From: Chitinophaga sp. GbtcB8
GTDB lineage: Bacteria; Bacteroidota; Bacteroidia; Chitinophagales; Chitinophagaceae
Reading direction: 5' to 3'
NCBI RefSeq assembly: GCF_019091455.1
Contig: NZ_JAGXJN010000055.1
Coordinates: 1-34,857, forward strand
DNA length: 34,857 nt
Below the pieces are notes generated by a model. The model was not told the origin of the DNA. It made no database searches and worked only from the letters and a program-made list of their open reading frames with translations. This document shows, one piece after another, positions 1-7,330 of this stretch. The position numbers were made by a program, and so were the translations under genes. The stretch's first letter is position 1. Every line of letters begins with the position of its first letter.

Positions 1-29
1 CGGGATGCCTATCCAGCTGAACTTACCCC
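1..29 (-). tRNA. Partial tRNA-like sequence (5' half, cut by window edge)
   Basis: Read on the minus strand, this stretch begins GGGGTAAGTTCAGCTGGATA, which resembles the acceptor strand and D arm of a bacterial tRNA (GTTC-AGCTGGATA). The second half of the D stem appears shortened (GGCA instead of the usual GAGC), so it looks degenerate. The rest lies outside the window, so identity and anticodon cannot be read. It starts just beyond the terminator of the tRNA-like gene at 74-146, suggesting a small array of degenerate tRNA copies. Confidence 0.4.
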
Positions 30-32
30 AAA

Positions 33-59
33 TAAAAAAGGACCAACTTTCGTTGACCC
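33..59 (-). terminator. Intrinsic terminator after the tRNA-like gene
   Basis: On the minus strand an 8-bp stem (GGGTCAAC / GTTGGTCC, with two G-U pairs) closes on a GAAA tetraloop and is followed directly by six T residues. This is a complete Rho-independent terminator 14 nt downstream of the tRNA-like gene at 74-146. Confidence 0.85.
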
Positions 60-73
60 TTTCCCTTTCCTGT

Positions 74-146
74 GCCTCCGCCGGGATACAAACTTGAAAC
101 CTCCTGTTCGGTAGTCAGATGCTCTATTCAGTTGAGCTACGGAGCC
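74..146 (-). tRNA. Degenerate tRNA-Arg-like gene (probable pseudo-tRNA)
   Basis: The minus strand folds as a 73-nt tRNA-like cloverleaf. The acceptor stem is GGCTCCG/CGGAGGC with one G-G mismatch. The D arm (GCTC-AACTGAATA-GAGC) is intact, the anticodon arm TCTGA-CTACCGA-ACAGG has an A-A mismatch at the loop, and the T arm TCAAG-TTTGTAT-CCCGG has two A-C mismatches. The layout resembles bacterial tRNA-Arg(ACG) (CTGACTACGGATCAG), but the anticodon position reads ACC and the invariant TTCGAAT of the T loop is TTTGTAT. No CCA is encoded. It nevertheless has a consensus promoter (198-228) and a terminator (33-59), so it is probably transcribed. It may be a decayed tRNA-Arg copy or a tRNA-like RNA with another role. 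Confidence 0.6.
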
Positions 147-197
147 ATTTCCTTTTTCTTACTTCAGACCCTGAGGTCATTTGTTCGATTGGGATTG

Positions 198-228
198 CAA
201 AAGTATGCGTTTTTCTGAAACTAACAAA
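198..228 (-). promoter_or_regulatory. Bacteroidota consensus promoter for the tRNA-like gene
   Basis: The minus strand reads TTTG (225-228), exactly 19 nt, then TACTTTTG (198-205). This matches the TTTG-N19-TAnnTTTG consensus of the Bacteroidota primary sigma factor at every defined base. Transcription would start near 190 and leave a leader of about 45 nt before the tRNA-like sequence. Confidence 0.75.
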
Positions 229-332
229 TAGTTGTACATAAATTTCTACAAATTTCTATTAACCAGTACTTTTACAATATAATAAAATTCACTGCCACCG
301 GGCAAATGGCCGGAAATCATACAACAAAAAAA

Positions 333-806
333 ATGAAGATACAGCTCTGGAGCATCGGCAAAGAAAATGATCCTTATATTAAAGAAGGCATTGCCATTTA
401 CCAAAAACGCCTGCAACATTACGTGGATTTTGAGCTGCGTCTCATTCCTACGGTTAAACAGGCGGCCAGTTTATCGATCCCTGAACTAAAAAAGCAGGAA
501 GCTAAAATTATCCTGGACCTGCTACAACCCCAGGACTATCTCCTGGCCCTGGATGAGCATGGTAAAATGATGACCACCCTGCAGCTGGCCGATTTTCTGC
601 AGCAGCGTACCAATGCGGCTACCCGCCAGCTGATTTTGCTGATCGGCGGCGCGTTCGGACTGGATGCCAGTATCCTTCAACGGGCGCAGGGCAAGCTATC
701 TCTCTCCCAGCTTACCTTTCCCCATCAGCTGGTACGGTTAATTGTAACGGAACAGCTTTATCGCGCTTATTCTGTATTACATAATGAGAAATATCATCAC
801 CAATAA
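333..806 (+). CDS. rlmH: 23S rRNA (pseudouridine1915-N3)-methyltransferase RlmH
   Basis: The product is a 157-residue SPOUT-class methyltransferase. RlmH uses S-adenosylmethionine to methylate pseudouridine 1915 in helix 69 of 23S rRNA on assembled ribosomes in the cytoplasm. The sequence opens MKIQLWSIGK, has the SAM-binding stretch LIGGAFGLD at about residues 107-115, and ends YRAYSVLHNEKYHHQ, close to the family's typical RA-x-x-x-x-x-x-YHH tail. The frame is open from an ATG at 306, but the ATG at 333 gives the usual family length (about 155-157 aa) and N-terminus, so it is preferred. Upstream is A-rich with no Shine-Dalgarno. A weak -7-like TACTTTTA lies at 267-274. The rhomboid gene follows after 35 bp on the same strand and may be cotranscribed. 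Confidence 0.95.
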   Translation: MKIQLWSIGKENDPYIKEGIAIYQKRLQHYVDFELRLIPTVKQAASLSIPELKKQEAKIILDLLQPQDYLLALDEHGKMMTTLQLADFLQQRTNAATRQLILLIGGAFGLDASILQRAQGKLSLSQLTFPHQLVRLIVTEQLYRAYSVLHNEKYHHQ

Positions 807-841
807 CTACATTTACATTTTTTAACCGGACAGAACTTTTT

Positions 842-1453
842 ATGCTGACCTTAAGCTTAGTGATCATCGTTGTTACCTGTATTATCTCTATTACCGCCTT
901 TAGCCGGCCCGGGGAAATAGATAAGCTGAGCATGTGGCCTTACATGGTAAAAGAACATAATCAATATTACCGTTTTATTACCGCCGGATTGGTACACGCA
1001 GATTACATGCACCTGGGCTTTAACATGCTCACGATGTGGTTTTTTGGCAAGTACATTGAGATCATGTTTCAGCAGGTCTTTGGCGGCAAACTGTATTTCC
1101 TGCTATTCTATGTGCTGGCATTGATCATCTCCGATATTCCTTCTTACATCCGTCACCGCAATAACTATAGCTACCGCTCTATCGGCGCTTCCGGCGCAGT
1201 ATCGGCCGTGGTATTTGCTTTTATTCTTTTTCAGCCCTGGGCTAAGATCATTGTGTTTGTGATACCTATGCCGGCTATTTTATACGGGGTGCTTTTCCTG
1301 GGTTATTCCGTGTATATGTCGCGCCGTGGCGGAGATGGTATTAACCATGATGCACACTTCTGGGGCGCTGTTTTTGGCGTAGTATTTCCATTGGCTCTTA
1401 AACCTCAGCTGGCAGGGTATTTTATAGAGCAGATATCCTCTCTTTGGAAATAA
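842..1453 (+). CDS. Rhomboid-family intramembrane serine protease
   Basis: This 203-residue polytopic membrane protein belongs to the rhomboid family, which cleaves transmembrane substrates within the bilayer using a Ser-His dyad. The serine is in GASG (Ser117) and the histidine is in the last helix (His172, in HDAHFWGAVFG). A helix with HLGFN (His57, Asn61) matches the HxxxN motif that stabilises the oxyanion. Hydrophobic segments lie at about residues 4-20, 48-70, 83-98, 115-130, 136-157 and 172-188, consistent with a six-helix core. There is no extra regulatory domain and no signal peptide apart from the first helix. The natural substrate cannot be inferred. The gene follows rlmH closely and converges on tilS with a 52-bp gap. 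Confidence 0.9.
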   Translation: MLTLSLVIIVVTCIISITAFSRPGEIDKLSMWPYMVKEHNQYYRFITAGLVHADYMHLGFNMLTMWFFGKYIEIMFQQVFGGKLYFLLFYVLALIISDIPSYIRHRNNYSYRSIGASGAVSAVVFAFILFQPWAKIIVFVIPMPAILYGVLFLGYSVYMSRRGGDGINHDAHFWGAVFGVVFPLALKPQLAGYFIEQISSLWK

Positions 1454-1505
1454 GATTTAATTACTGATTGATTGAGGCGGATGATTGAATGGGTGGCATG
1501 AGCTG

Positions 1506-2843
1506 CTATTCCCATTCCAGATACAACACCTCTTTCGTATGTTCCGTTAACTTAAACCGGTCATCGATCCGCATACCCACTACCCATACGATCCGCTTTG
1601 CAGATTCCAGCACCCATACCTTTTCCTTCTGTGGTAAAGAAAGTTTCTGATCAATAAAAAAGCGGCTCAGCTTTTTCTTTTTGGCCATACCCAAGGGATA
1701 AAAATAATCGCCCTGTTTCCAGCGGCGAAGCAGCAGCGGGTAGCGGATCTGTTGTTTATCCAAACAGGCAATAGCTGTTGCAGTGGGAATGCTGCCCAGG
1801 GCTGCTCTCTCCTGCACGCGCAGCTTTAAATGCCCGCTGCCGGTGTGTACATGGGAATGTTCCGGTTCAATCACCAGTATAGCGGGTTCCGGCTGTTCAA
1901 GGGGTGTTATCAGCAGCCATTCGCGATTGCGGAGAATACGATGGGTAGCCGTATCCACATACCTGCCGGATCCGCTTTCCAGCAGGTCCAGCACAGCATT
2001 TACCTGGGCTGGCGGGCAACCAAATCCTTTAAAGATCTCGTACGCAATCGTAACCAACGGTTTGGTTTTTTGCAGTTTTAGCACCGGTATCATCCAGGTA
2101 TCCCCTTTGCGTTCCAGCAATCTTTTCCTGTGGCGTTCTACCGCTTCCTGGAACAGCTGTTCGGCTTCCCGTATACGCTCAATGGTAGCGGCCATATTGG
2201 CCACTGCACCTGGATAAGCTTCCCTGATAGGCGGTAGCACATGATGCCTGAAAAAATTGCGTGTATATTTATCCGTTATGTTGGAGCTGTCTTCTACAAA
2301 CGTAAGCCCCTGCGCATTTATAAAATCCTGTAACGCTTCTTTTTGCGCAAACAGCAATGGCCGTATAACCGTGCCCTGCCTGGGTAAAATGCCGTGCAGC
2401 CCTGCCAGGCCCGTACCCTTTGAAAAGTTCATAAGCGCTGTTTCCACATTATCCTGCATATGGTGGGCGGTGGCAATAAAGGCATATTGCTGCGCCTTAC
2501 GGGTAGCTTCCAGCCACTGGTAACGCAGCTCCCGGGCAGCTACCTGAACGGATACACGCTGCTGATCCATATAGGCGGCAGTATCAAATTTGGTTGTATA
2601 AAGCGGTACATTATAACGGGCGGCTAGTTGTTGTACAAATGCTTCGTCACGCTCTGATTCCGCACCCCGTAGCTGGAAGTTGCAATGCGCTATGGCAAAG
2701 GGAAAACCGGCAGTATGGAACAAATGCGCCATCGCCACAGAATCCGCACCGCCGCTAACTGCCAGTAAGATGGGTTGTGCAGGTGTAAATAATTGTTCCC
2801 GCTGAATGTATTCTGAAAAACCTGTAAGAAGGTTGTTTTGCAT
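1506..2843 (-). CDS. tilS: tRNA(Ile)-lysidine synthase TilS
   Basis: This is a 445-residue PP-loop ATPase. TilS attaches lysine to C34 of the CAU anticodon of tRNA-Ile2, changing its decoding from AUG to AUA and its charging from Met to Ile. The ATP pyrophosphatase P-loop motif SGGADS is at residues 30-35. Further N-terminal family signatures are HCNFQLRG (about 53-60) and ATAHHMQDNVET (about 124-135). The C-terminal tRNA-binding domain is recognisable in RRWKQGDYFYPLGMAKKKKL (about 373-392). Length is normal for the family. The ATG at 2843 gives a standard N-terminus. The 152-bp gap to the TPR gene upstream contains short repeated words but no obvious promoter. Confidence 0.95.
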   Translation of the reverse strand: MQNNLLTGFSEYIQREQLFTPAQPILLAVSGGADSVAMAHLFHTAGFPFAIAHCNFQLRGAESERDEAFVQQLAARYNVPLYTTKFDTAAYMDQQRVSVQVAARELRYQWLEATRKAQQYAFIATAHHMQDNVETALMNFSKGTGLAGLHGILPRQGTVIRPLLFAQKEALQDFINAQGLTFVEDSSNITDKYTRNFFRHHVLPPIREAYPGAVANMAATIERIREAEQLFQEAVERHRKRLLERKGDTWMIPVLKLQKTKPLVTIAYEIFKGFGCPPAQVNAVLDLLESGSGRYVDTATHRILRNREWLLITPLEQPEPAILVIEPEHSHVHTGSGHLKLRVQERAALGSIPTATAIACLDKQQIRYPLLLRRWKQGDYFYPLGMAKKKKLSRFFIDQKLSLPQKEKVWVLESAKRIVWVVGMRIDDRFKLTEHTKEVLYLEWE

Positions 2844-2995
2844 AATTAGTTAAGTTATCTACCCCAGAAGTAACGGGCTGCTTTTTCAAACACCTCTATC
2901 CGCCGCATTCCCATTCGCAATTATTCATATCATAATGTCTTTCCAATGGCATCCATACTCCGTTTGGCGGGGCGTAATTGACCATCCGTAATTGA

Positions 2996-3307
2996 CTAAT
3001 ACATCAGGTCCTCATACGCTGCCTGCAGCTCGTTATAGGCATGTTTGTCGTTCACGGATCTGGCCATGGCCATACCTTTTTCGTAGGTGGCTCCGGCCAG
3101 GGAGGCCTCTCCTGCCCTTTCCAGCAGCTTGCCCAGGTGATAATAGGAGCCTACATATTCCGGCTCTTTTTCCAGCAGCTCTTCAAACAGCCGGCGGGCA
3201 GCCGCATCATCCTCCAGCTTTATATATTCCAGGGCCAGTGCATGCTTCAGAAAACTATCATCAGGGCTGCTTTCCAGGAAGGCTTTTAGTTTAGAAATCC
3301 GGTCCAT
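2996..3307 (-). CDS. Small tetratricopeptide-repeat protein
   Basis: This 103-residue protein has no signal peptide or membrane segment. Residues about 1-70 form a helical TPR-like pattern: LKHALALEYIKL, AARRLFEELLEKEPEY and SYYHLGKLLERAGE, with the small-large alternation and the EPEY turn typical of TPRs. A third, weaker helix pair follows (LAGATYEKGMAMA). It is most likely a protein-protein interaction module. Short TPR proteins of this kind occur next to housekeeping genes in Bacteroidota, and no specific function can be assigned. It is transcribed divergently from etfB (76-bp gap) and lies upstream of tilS in the same direction. Confidence 0.8.
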   Translation of the reverse strand: MDRISKLKAFLESSPDDSFLKHALALEYIKLEDDAAARRLFEELLEKEPEYVGSYYHLGKLLERAGEASLAGATYEKGMAMARSVNDKHAYNELQAAYEDLMY

Positions 3308-3337
3308 TGTTGGTTTTATTAGTTAACCAATATCCGT

Positions 3338-3345
3338 TATATTTG
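3338..3345 (+). promoter_or_regulatory. Probable -7 element for etfB
   Basis: TATATTTG matches the Bacteroidota -7 consensus TAnnTTTG exactly and lies 38 bp before the etfB ATG. At the expected 19-nt distance upstream the sequence is TTTA rather than TTTG, so the -33 element is only partial. Confidence 0.5.
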
Positions 3346-3383
3346 CTGATACCGCTTTTTCCAAACCAAACAGTTTTAAGGTT

Positions 3384-4124
3384 ATGAAGATTTTAGTATG
3401 TATCAGTAAAACGCCGGATACCACTGCAAAAATAGCTTTCACAGACAACAACACGAAATTCAGTGAAGCCGGTGTACAGTTTATCATTAACCCCTATGAT
3501 GAGTGGTATGCGCTGGTACGCGCATTAGAGTTAAAAGAAACACAGGGCGCCACCGTGCACCTGGTAACCGTTGGCGGCGCAGATACTGAGCCTGTGATCC
3601 GTAAAGCCCTGGCCCTTGGCGGCGATGAGGCTTTTCGTATAAATGCGGATAGCCAGGACAGTTATTACATTGCATCGCAGATTGCGGCCCATGCCAAACA
3701 ACAGGGATATGACCTCATCTTTACCGGTAAGGAAACTATTGACTATAATGGTTCATCTATAGGCGGCATGGTAGCGGAGCTGCTGGACCTGCCCTTTATT
3801 TCCATTGCAGCCAAATTTGAGCTGAATGGTACCACTGCTACCGTTAACCGCGAAATTGAAGGCGGTGAGGAAATTGTAACAGTAAACCTTCCGGTAGCAG
3901 TCTCCTGCCAGAAAGGAATGGCGGAAGCGCGTATACCCAATATGCGCGGTATTATGGCTGCCCGCACCAAACCGTTAACCGTAGTAGAGCCTGTTGCAGC
4001 AGAAGCTCTTACCAGCATTGTAAGCTTTGAGCTGCCCCCTGCAAAAGCAGGCGTAAAGCTTATTCCGGCCGACAATGTTGAAGAACTGGTAAAATTATTG
4101 CACGAAGAAGCCAAAGTGATCTGA
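3384..4124 (+). CDS. etfB: Electron transfer flavoprotein subunit beta
   Basis: The 246-residue protein is the beta subunit of the soluble ETF heterodimer. ETF takes electrons from acyl-CoA and related dehydrogenases and passes them to the quinone pool through ETF:quinone oxidoreductase. The opening KILVCISKTPDT, the stretch NPYDEWYALVRALELKE (about residues 37-53), the AMP-contact region IFTGKETIDYNGSSIGGMVAELL (about 113-135) and LPVAVSCQKGMAEARIPNMRGIMAA (about 172-196) are the standard beta-subunit signatures. Length is normal. etfA follows on the same strand after 122 bp, a gap almost wholly occupied by an inverted repeat, so the two genes probably form an operon with an unusual spacer. 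Confidence 0.95.
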   Translation: MKILVCISKTPDTTAKIAFTDNNTKFSEAGVQFIINPYDEWYALVRALELKETQGATVHLVTVGGADTEPVIRKALALGGDEAFRINADSQDSYYIASQIAAHAKQQGYDLIFTGKETIDYNGSSIGGMVAELLDLPFISIAAKFELNGTTATVNREIEGGEEIVTVNLPVAVSCQKGMAEARIPNMRGIMAARTKPLTVVEPVAAEALTSIVSFELPPAKAGVKLIPADNVEELVKLLHEEAKVI

Positions 4125-4126
4125 TT

Positions 4127-4240
4127 TACGATTTTGGATTTACAATTTTAGATCTTAACCTCACACCCGGTCTGAAATCATAAATCCTGGCTAATTCCAT
4201 ACGCTCCACATAAATCGTAAATCTAAAATCTAAAATCGTA
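4127..4240. repeat. Gene-boundary inverted repeat I (etfB/etfA gap)
   Basis: Two arms, 4127-4153 and the complement of 4214-4240, match at about 21 of 27 positions around a 60-nt spacer. Each arm is made of overlapping words such as TACGATTTT, GATTTTAGAT and GATTTACGAT. The left arm begins just after the etfB stop (4122-4124) and the right arm ends 6 nt before the etfA start (4247). It could form a long AT-rich hairpin in the intercistronic mRNA. Two other gaps in the window show the same architecture with different sequences. Confidence 0.8.
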
Positions 4241-4246
4241 CATCTC

Positions 4247-5212
4247 ATGTCTGTTTTAATATTCGCGGATCAATCCCAGGGAAAAATAAAAAAAGCTGCT
4301 TTTGAAGCCGTACAATATGGGGCTAAAGTTGCACAAAAGCTAGGAACAACGGCCACGGCTATAGTATTAGGCGAAGCGGATAACGCAGAGCTGGCCGCGT
4401 TAGGCAATTACGGCGCACAAAAAGTATTACATGCCGCAAATGCTAAGCTCAATGAATCGGATAGCGGTGTAGCTGCCAAAGTGATCGTAGCGGCCGCCAG
4501 CCAGGAAGATGCGCAGGTGATCATTTTCTCCCACAATTTTGACGGCCGTGCAGTGGCCCCCCGGGTAGCTGCGCGCCTGCAGGCAGGCCTGGTAACCGGC
4601 GCTATCGGATTACCGGATACCGCCAATGGTTTTGTGGTAAAGAAAACAGTGTTTTCCGGCAAGGCCTTTGCAAACGTGAATATAACCTCTGCCAAAAAGG
4701 TGCTCACGGTTATGCCCAACACCTTTGCCCTGGAGCCTACAGGCGCTACAGCCACTGTGCAGCCTTTTGATGCGCCTGTAAACGATGCAGATTTTAAGGT
4801 AAAAGTAAGTAAGGTAGAAACCGTAAGCGGCGAAGTACCGCTGACAGAAGCGGAGATCATTGTAAGTGGCGGCCGTGGATTAAAAGGCCCTGAGAACTGG
4901 GGCCTGGTAGAAGACCTGGCTAAAGCCCTGGGTGCAGCTACCGCCTGCTCCCGCCCGGTAGCAGATACCGGCTGGCGCCCGCATCATGAGCACGTAGGCC
5001 AAACCGGTTTAACTGTACGGCCCAACCTGTATATAGCCATTGGCATTTCCGGCGCTATACAGCACCTGGCCGGCGTAAACGGCAGCAAGGTGATTGTGGT
5101 GATCAATAAAGACCCGGAAGCGCCTTTCTTTAAAGCTGCTGATTATGGTATTGTGGGCGATGCTTTTGAAGTAGTGCCTAAGATTACGGAAGCCGTTAAA
5201 AAACTAAGATAA
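4247..5212 (+). CDS. etfA: Electron transfer flavoprotein subunit alpha
   Basis: The 321-residue protein is the FAD-binding alpha subunit of ETF, partner of the beta subunit encoded just upstream. The N-terminal half is the Rossmann-like ETF domain (SVLIFADQSQGKIKKAAFEA...). The C-terminal FAD domain carries the family signature at about residues 245-307: SRPVADTGWRPHHEHVGQTG, then RPNLYIAIGISGAIQHLAG, then VVINKDPEAPFFKAADYGIVGD. Length is typical. The ATG at 4247 lies 6 nt beyond the right arm of inverted repeat I. A strong hairpin follows the gene (5230-5284). Confidence 0.95.
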   Translation: MSVLIFADQSQGKIKKAAFEAVQYGAKVAQKLGTTATAIVLGEADNAELAALGNYGAQKVLHAANAKLNESDSGVAAKVIVAAASQEDAQVIIFSHNFDGRAVAPRVAARLQAGLVTGAIGLPDTANGFVVKKTVFSGKAFANVNITSAKKVLTVMPNTFALEPTGATATVQPFDAPVNDADFKVKVSKVETVSGEVPLTEAEIIVSGGRGLKGPENWGLVEDLAKALGAATACSRPVADTGWRPHHEHVGQTGLTVRPNLYIAIGISGAIQHLAGVNGSKVIVVINKDPEAPFFKAADYGIVGDAFEVVPKITEAVKKLR

Positions 5213-5229
5213 TAAGTTGATAGTTGGTC

Positions 5230-5284
5230 CCAGGCAGTCCGGCAGCGCTATTTTTAACAAAACAGCGGTACCGGTGCTGCCTGG
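5230..5284. other. Strong hairpin downstream of etfA
   Basis: CCAGGCAG (5230-5237) pairs with CTGCCTGG (5277-5284), and inside it CCGG pairs with CCGG and AGCGCT-side bases with AGCG, giving a long GC-rich stem with an AT-rich loop. There is no T-run immediately after it. It may mark the 3' end of the etfBA mRNA or stabilise it, but it is not a canonical intrinsic terminator. Confidence 0.5.
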
Positions 5285-5388
5285 CGGCAAGCTAACAAAC
5301 TCCCGGCTTGTTTTTAGATCAGGAAATATTTTTCTAACTTCACGGTCTTACAAAATTATCAGCCGACAACGCGAGACAGATAACAAAT

Positions 5389-5991
5389 ATGAGAAAAATA
5401 GAACTGGAAATAGTTGCTTTATCACACAGCATTACGCAAACACACTCGTATGCCGTGGTATTGGGAGAAGTGAACGGATTGCGCCGATTGCCTATTGTTA
5501 TTGGGGGCTTTGAAGCGCAGGCGATTGCCGTGGCACTTGAGAAAATGCAACCCAGCCGCCCTTTAACGCATGACCTGATGAAGAATTTCATGAATGCTTT
5601 TAATATAGAGCTTTCAGAAGTGGTTATCAGTAACCTGCAGGAGGGCATTTTTTACTCAAAGCTGATCTGCCACAATAACGACGAAACCATAGAAATAGAT
5701 TCCCGTACTTCTGATGCGCTGGCACTGGCAGTACGTTTTGGCTGCCCCATTTACACATACGAAAATATCCTCAACAGCGCCGGCATCCTGCTGGATGATC
5801 CTACCGGTAAAAAAGCAAATAAACCTACTACGCCTACTATTTCAGAACATGAAAAAGGCGCAGAAGATGACCTGAAAGCGATGAGTGTAGAAGAGTTGAG
5901 CACCCTGTTACAGGATGTGCTGGAGCAGGAAGATTACATTCGCGCTATTGCCATCCGCGATGAGATCAACAGCCGCAAAGCAGGCCGGTGA
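5389..5991 (+). CDS. Bifunctional nuclease family protein with C-terminal UVR motif
   Basis: The 200-residue cytoplasmic protein has two parts. Residues about 1-135 form the BFN/DUF151 domain (MRKIELEIVALSHS, LPIVIGGFEAQAIAVALE, IEIDSRTSDALALAVRFGCPIY), named after plant bifunctional nucleases with reported DNase and RNase activity. After a Thr/Pro linker, residues about 163-195 form a UvrB/UvrC-type motif (LSTLLQDVLEQEDYIRAIAIRDEI), a coiled helical hairpin used for protein contacts. BFN-UVR fusions are common in Bacteroidota. The actual substrate is not known from sequence. ispE follows on the same strand after a 137-bp gap that holds inverted repeat II. Confidence 0.85.
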   Translation: MRKIELEIVALSHSITQTHSYAVVLGEVNGLRRLPIVIGGFEAQAIAVALEKMQPSRPLTHDLMKNFMNAFNIELSEVVISNLQEGIFYSKLICHNNDETIEIDSRTSDALALAVRFGCPIYTYENILNSAGILLDDPTGKKANKPTTPTISEHEKGAEDDLKAMSVEELSTLLQDVLEQEDYIRAIAIRDEINSRKAGR

Positions 5992-6001
5992 GCATAAGTG
6001 G

Positions 6002-6121
6002 CCCATGGTCCATAGTAGATGGTCCATGGCATTTTCCGAGCAGAGAATTTTCTCCAGGTATCAGATAGCTCCCATAATACAAACGATAATCGCCATGGAC
6101 GATGGACCATGGACCATGGAC
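6002..6121. repeat. Gene-boundary inverted repeat II (CCATGG-type) before ispE
   Basis: The left arm (6002-6030) and the complement of the right arm (6092-6121) match at about 24 of 29 positions around a 61-nt spacer. Arms are built from the words CCATGGTCC and GGACCATGG and are themselves locally palindromic. The left arm starts 10 nt after the nuclease gene stop and the right arm ends 7 nt before the ispE ATG (6129), so the ispE start region could be held close to a stable stem. Confidence 0.85.
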
Positions 6122-6128
6122 TAATCGC

Positions 6129-6938
6129 ATGATCGTTTTTCCCAATTGCAAAATAAATTTAGGTTTACACATCCTGCGCCGCAGGGCCGATGGCTTTCAT
6201 GACCTGGAAACTATCTTTTACCCCGTACAGATAAAAGATGCGCTGGAAGTATTAGCTCACGATGAGCTGCACTTTAACAGCAGTGGTATAACCGTTCCCG
6301 GTAATACAGCGGATAACCTGTGTTTGAAAGCCTGGCATTTATTGAAAAAAGATTTTCCGGAGCTGCCTGCTGTAAATATTCACCTGCATAAACATATTCC
6401 TATAGGAGCCGGTCTGGGCGGTGGTTCTGCGGATGCTGCCTTTATGCTGCAGCTGCTGAATGATAAGTTCCGTTTAGAATTATCCGCAGCACAATTAATA
6501 AATTATGCAGCACAGCTGGGAAGCGATTGCGCTTTCTTTATCCGTAATCAGCCCTGTTATGCAACCGGCCGAGGCGAAGTGTTGCAGCCTTTGGCAGTAG
6601 ATCTGAGCGGGTACTCCATGTTATTGGTGTACCCCGGTATTCATGTAAATACCGGTTGGGCCTTCGGGCAAATTACACCGCAGCAGCCGGAGCTATCGCT
6701 GCAGGAAAGCATTCTGCAGCCGGTAACTTCCTGGAAAGATCTTATTATAAATGATTTTGAAGCGCCGGTGTTCAGTGCGCATCCCGTATTAAGGGAAATA
6801 AAAGAGCAGTTATATGAAGCAGGGGCTTTATATGCAACTATGAGTGGCAGCGGATCTGCCATGGTAGGCATTTTTGGCAAAAACAAAATAGCCGGCATCC
6901 TGTGGGATGCCAGCTATCGCGTATTTGAAATAATCTGA
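6129..6938 (+). CDS. ispE: 4-diphosphocytidyl-2-C-methyl-D-erythritol kinase IspE
   Basis: This 269-residue GHMP-family kinase phosphorylates CDP-ME in the MEP pathway of isoprenoid precursor synthesis. The ATP-binding motif PIGAGLGGGSADAA lies at residues 91-104. Lys8 (in NCKINLGL) and Asp133 (in GSDCAFF) fit the catalytic lysine and aspartate of the family. The C-terminal GHMP motif is ATMSGSGSAMVGIF (about 242-255). The frame is open from 6102, but those nine codons come from the right arm of inverted repeat II; MIVFPNCKINLGLHIL from the ATG at 6129 is the canonical IspE N-terminus. The gene converges on rplT with only a 9-bp gap and no visible terminator. Confidence 0.95.
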   Translation: MIVFPNCKINLGLHILRRRADGFHDLETIFYPVQIKDALEVLAHDELHFNSSGITVPGNTADNLCLKAWHLLKKDFPELPAVNIHLHKHIPIGAGLGGGSADAAFMLQLLNDKFRLELSAAQLINYAAQLGSDCAFFIRNQPCYATGRGEVLQPLAVDLSGYSMLLVYPGIHVNTGWAFGQITPQQPELSLQESILQPVTSWKDLIINDFEAPVFSAHPVLREIKEQLYEAGALYATMSGSGSAMVGIFGKNKIAGILWDASYRVFEII

Positions 6939-6947
6939 GTTGCGTGA

Positions 6948-7292
6948 TTACTTTACAGAAGCCACCAGGCTTTTGAAAGTTGCGGGTTCATTCATCGCTA
7001 AATCTGCCAGTACTTTCCTGTTCAGGTCAATCTTCTTTTCAGACAGCTTGTGAATGAATTCAGAATAAGTTATACCTTCTGCGCGTACTGCAGCATTGAT
7101 ACGTGCAATCCACAGCTGACGGTAATTTCTTTTCTTCAGCTTACGGCCTACATAGCTATAAGTCAGCCCTTTTTCTAATACGTTTTTGGCTACGGTATAT
7201 ACATTCTTTCTTTTACCGTAAAAGCCCTTCGCCTGTTTTAAGATCTTCTTCCTGCGGGCACGGGAAGCAACGGCGTTTACTGAACGAGGCAT
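6948..7292 (-). CDS. rplT: 50S ribosomal protein L20
   Basis: The 114-residue basic protein is ribosomal protein L20, needed early in 50S assembly. Signatures are PRSVNAVASRARRKKILKQAKGFYGKRKN at the N-terminus and RKLKKRNYRQLWIARINAAVR in the centre. In many bacteria L20 represses its own operon by binding a structured leader upstream of rpmI. Here rpmI lies 38 bp upstream but its leader appears only about 15 nt long, leaving little room for such a structure. It is the last gene of the separated rpmI-rplT pair. Confidence 0.97.
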   Translation of the reverse strand: MPRSVNAVASRARRKKILKQAKGFYGKRKNVYTVAKNVLEKGLTYSYVGRKLKKRNYRQLWIARINAAVRAEGITYSEFIHKLSEKKIDLNRKVLADLAMNEPATFKSLVASVK

Positions 7293-7330
7293 ATGCTGCT
7301 TTTTTGATCAGATTAATAAATAAGTTATAA

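Noticed and set aside
1487..1517. GAATGGG / CCCATTC inverted repeat between the rhomboid gene and tilS
   Set aside because: Only 7 bp with a 17-nt loop, no T-run and partly inside the tilS coding end; too weak to call a terminator.
5217..5513. 98-codon + strand frame overlapping the start of the nuclease gene
   Set aside because: It overlaps the clearly real BFN gene in another frame and covers the post-etfA hairpin.
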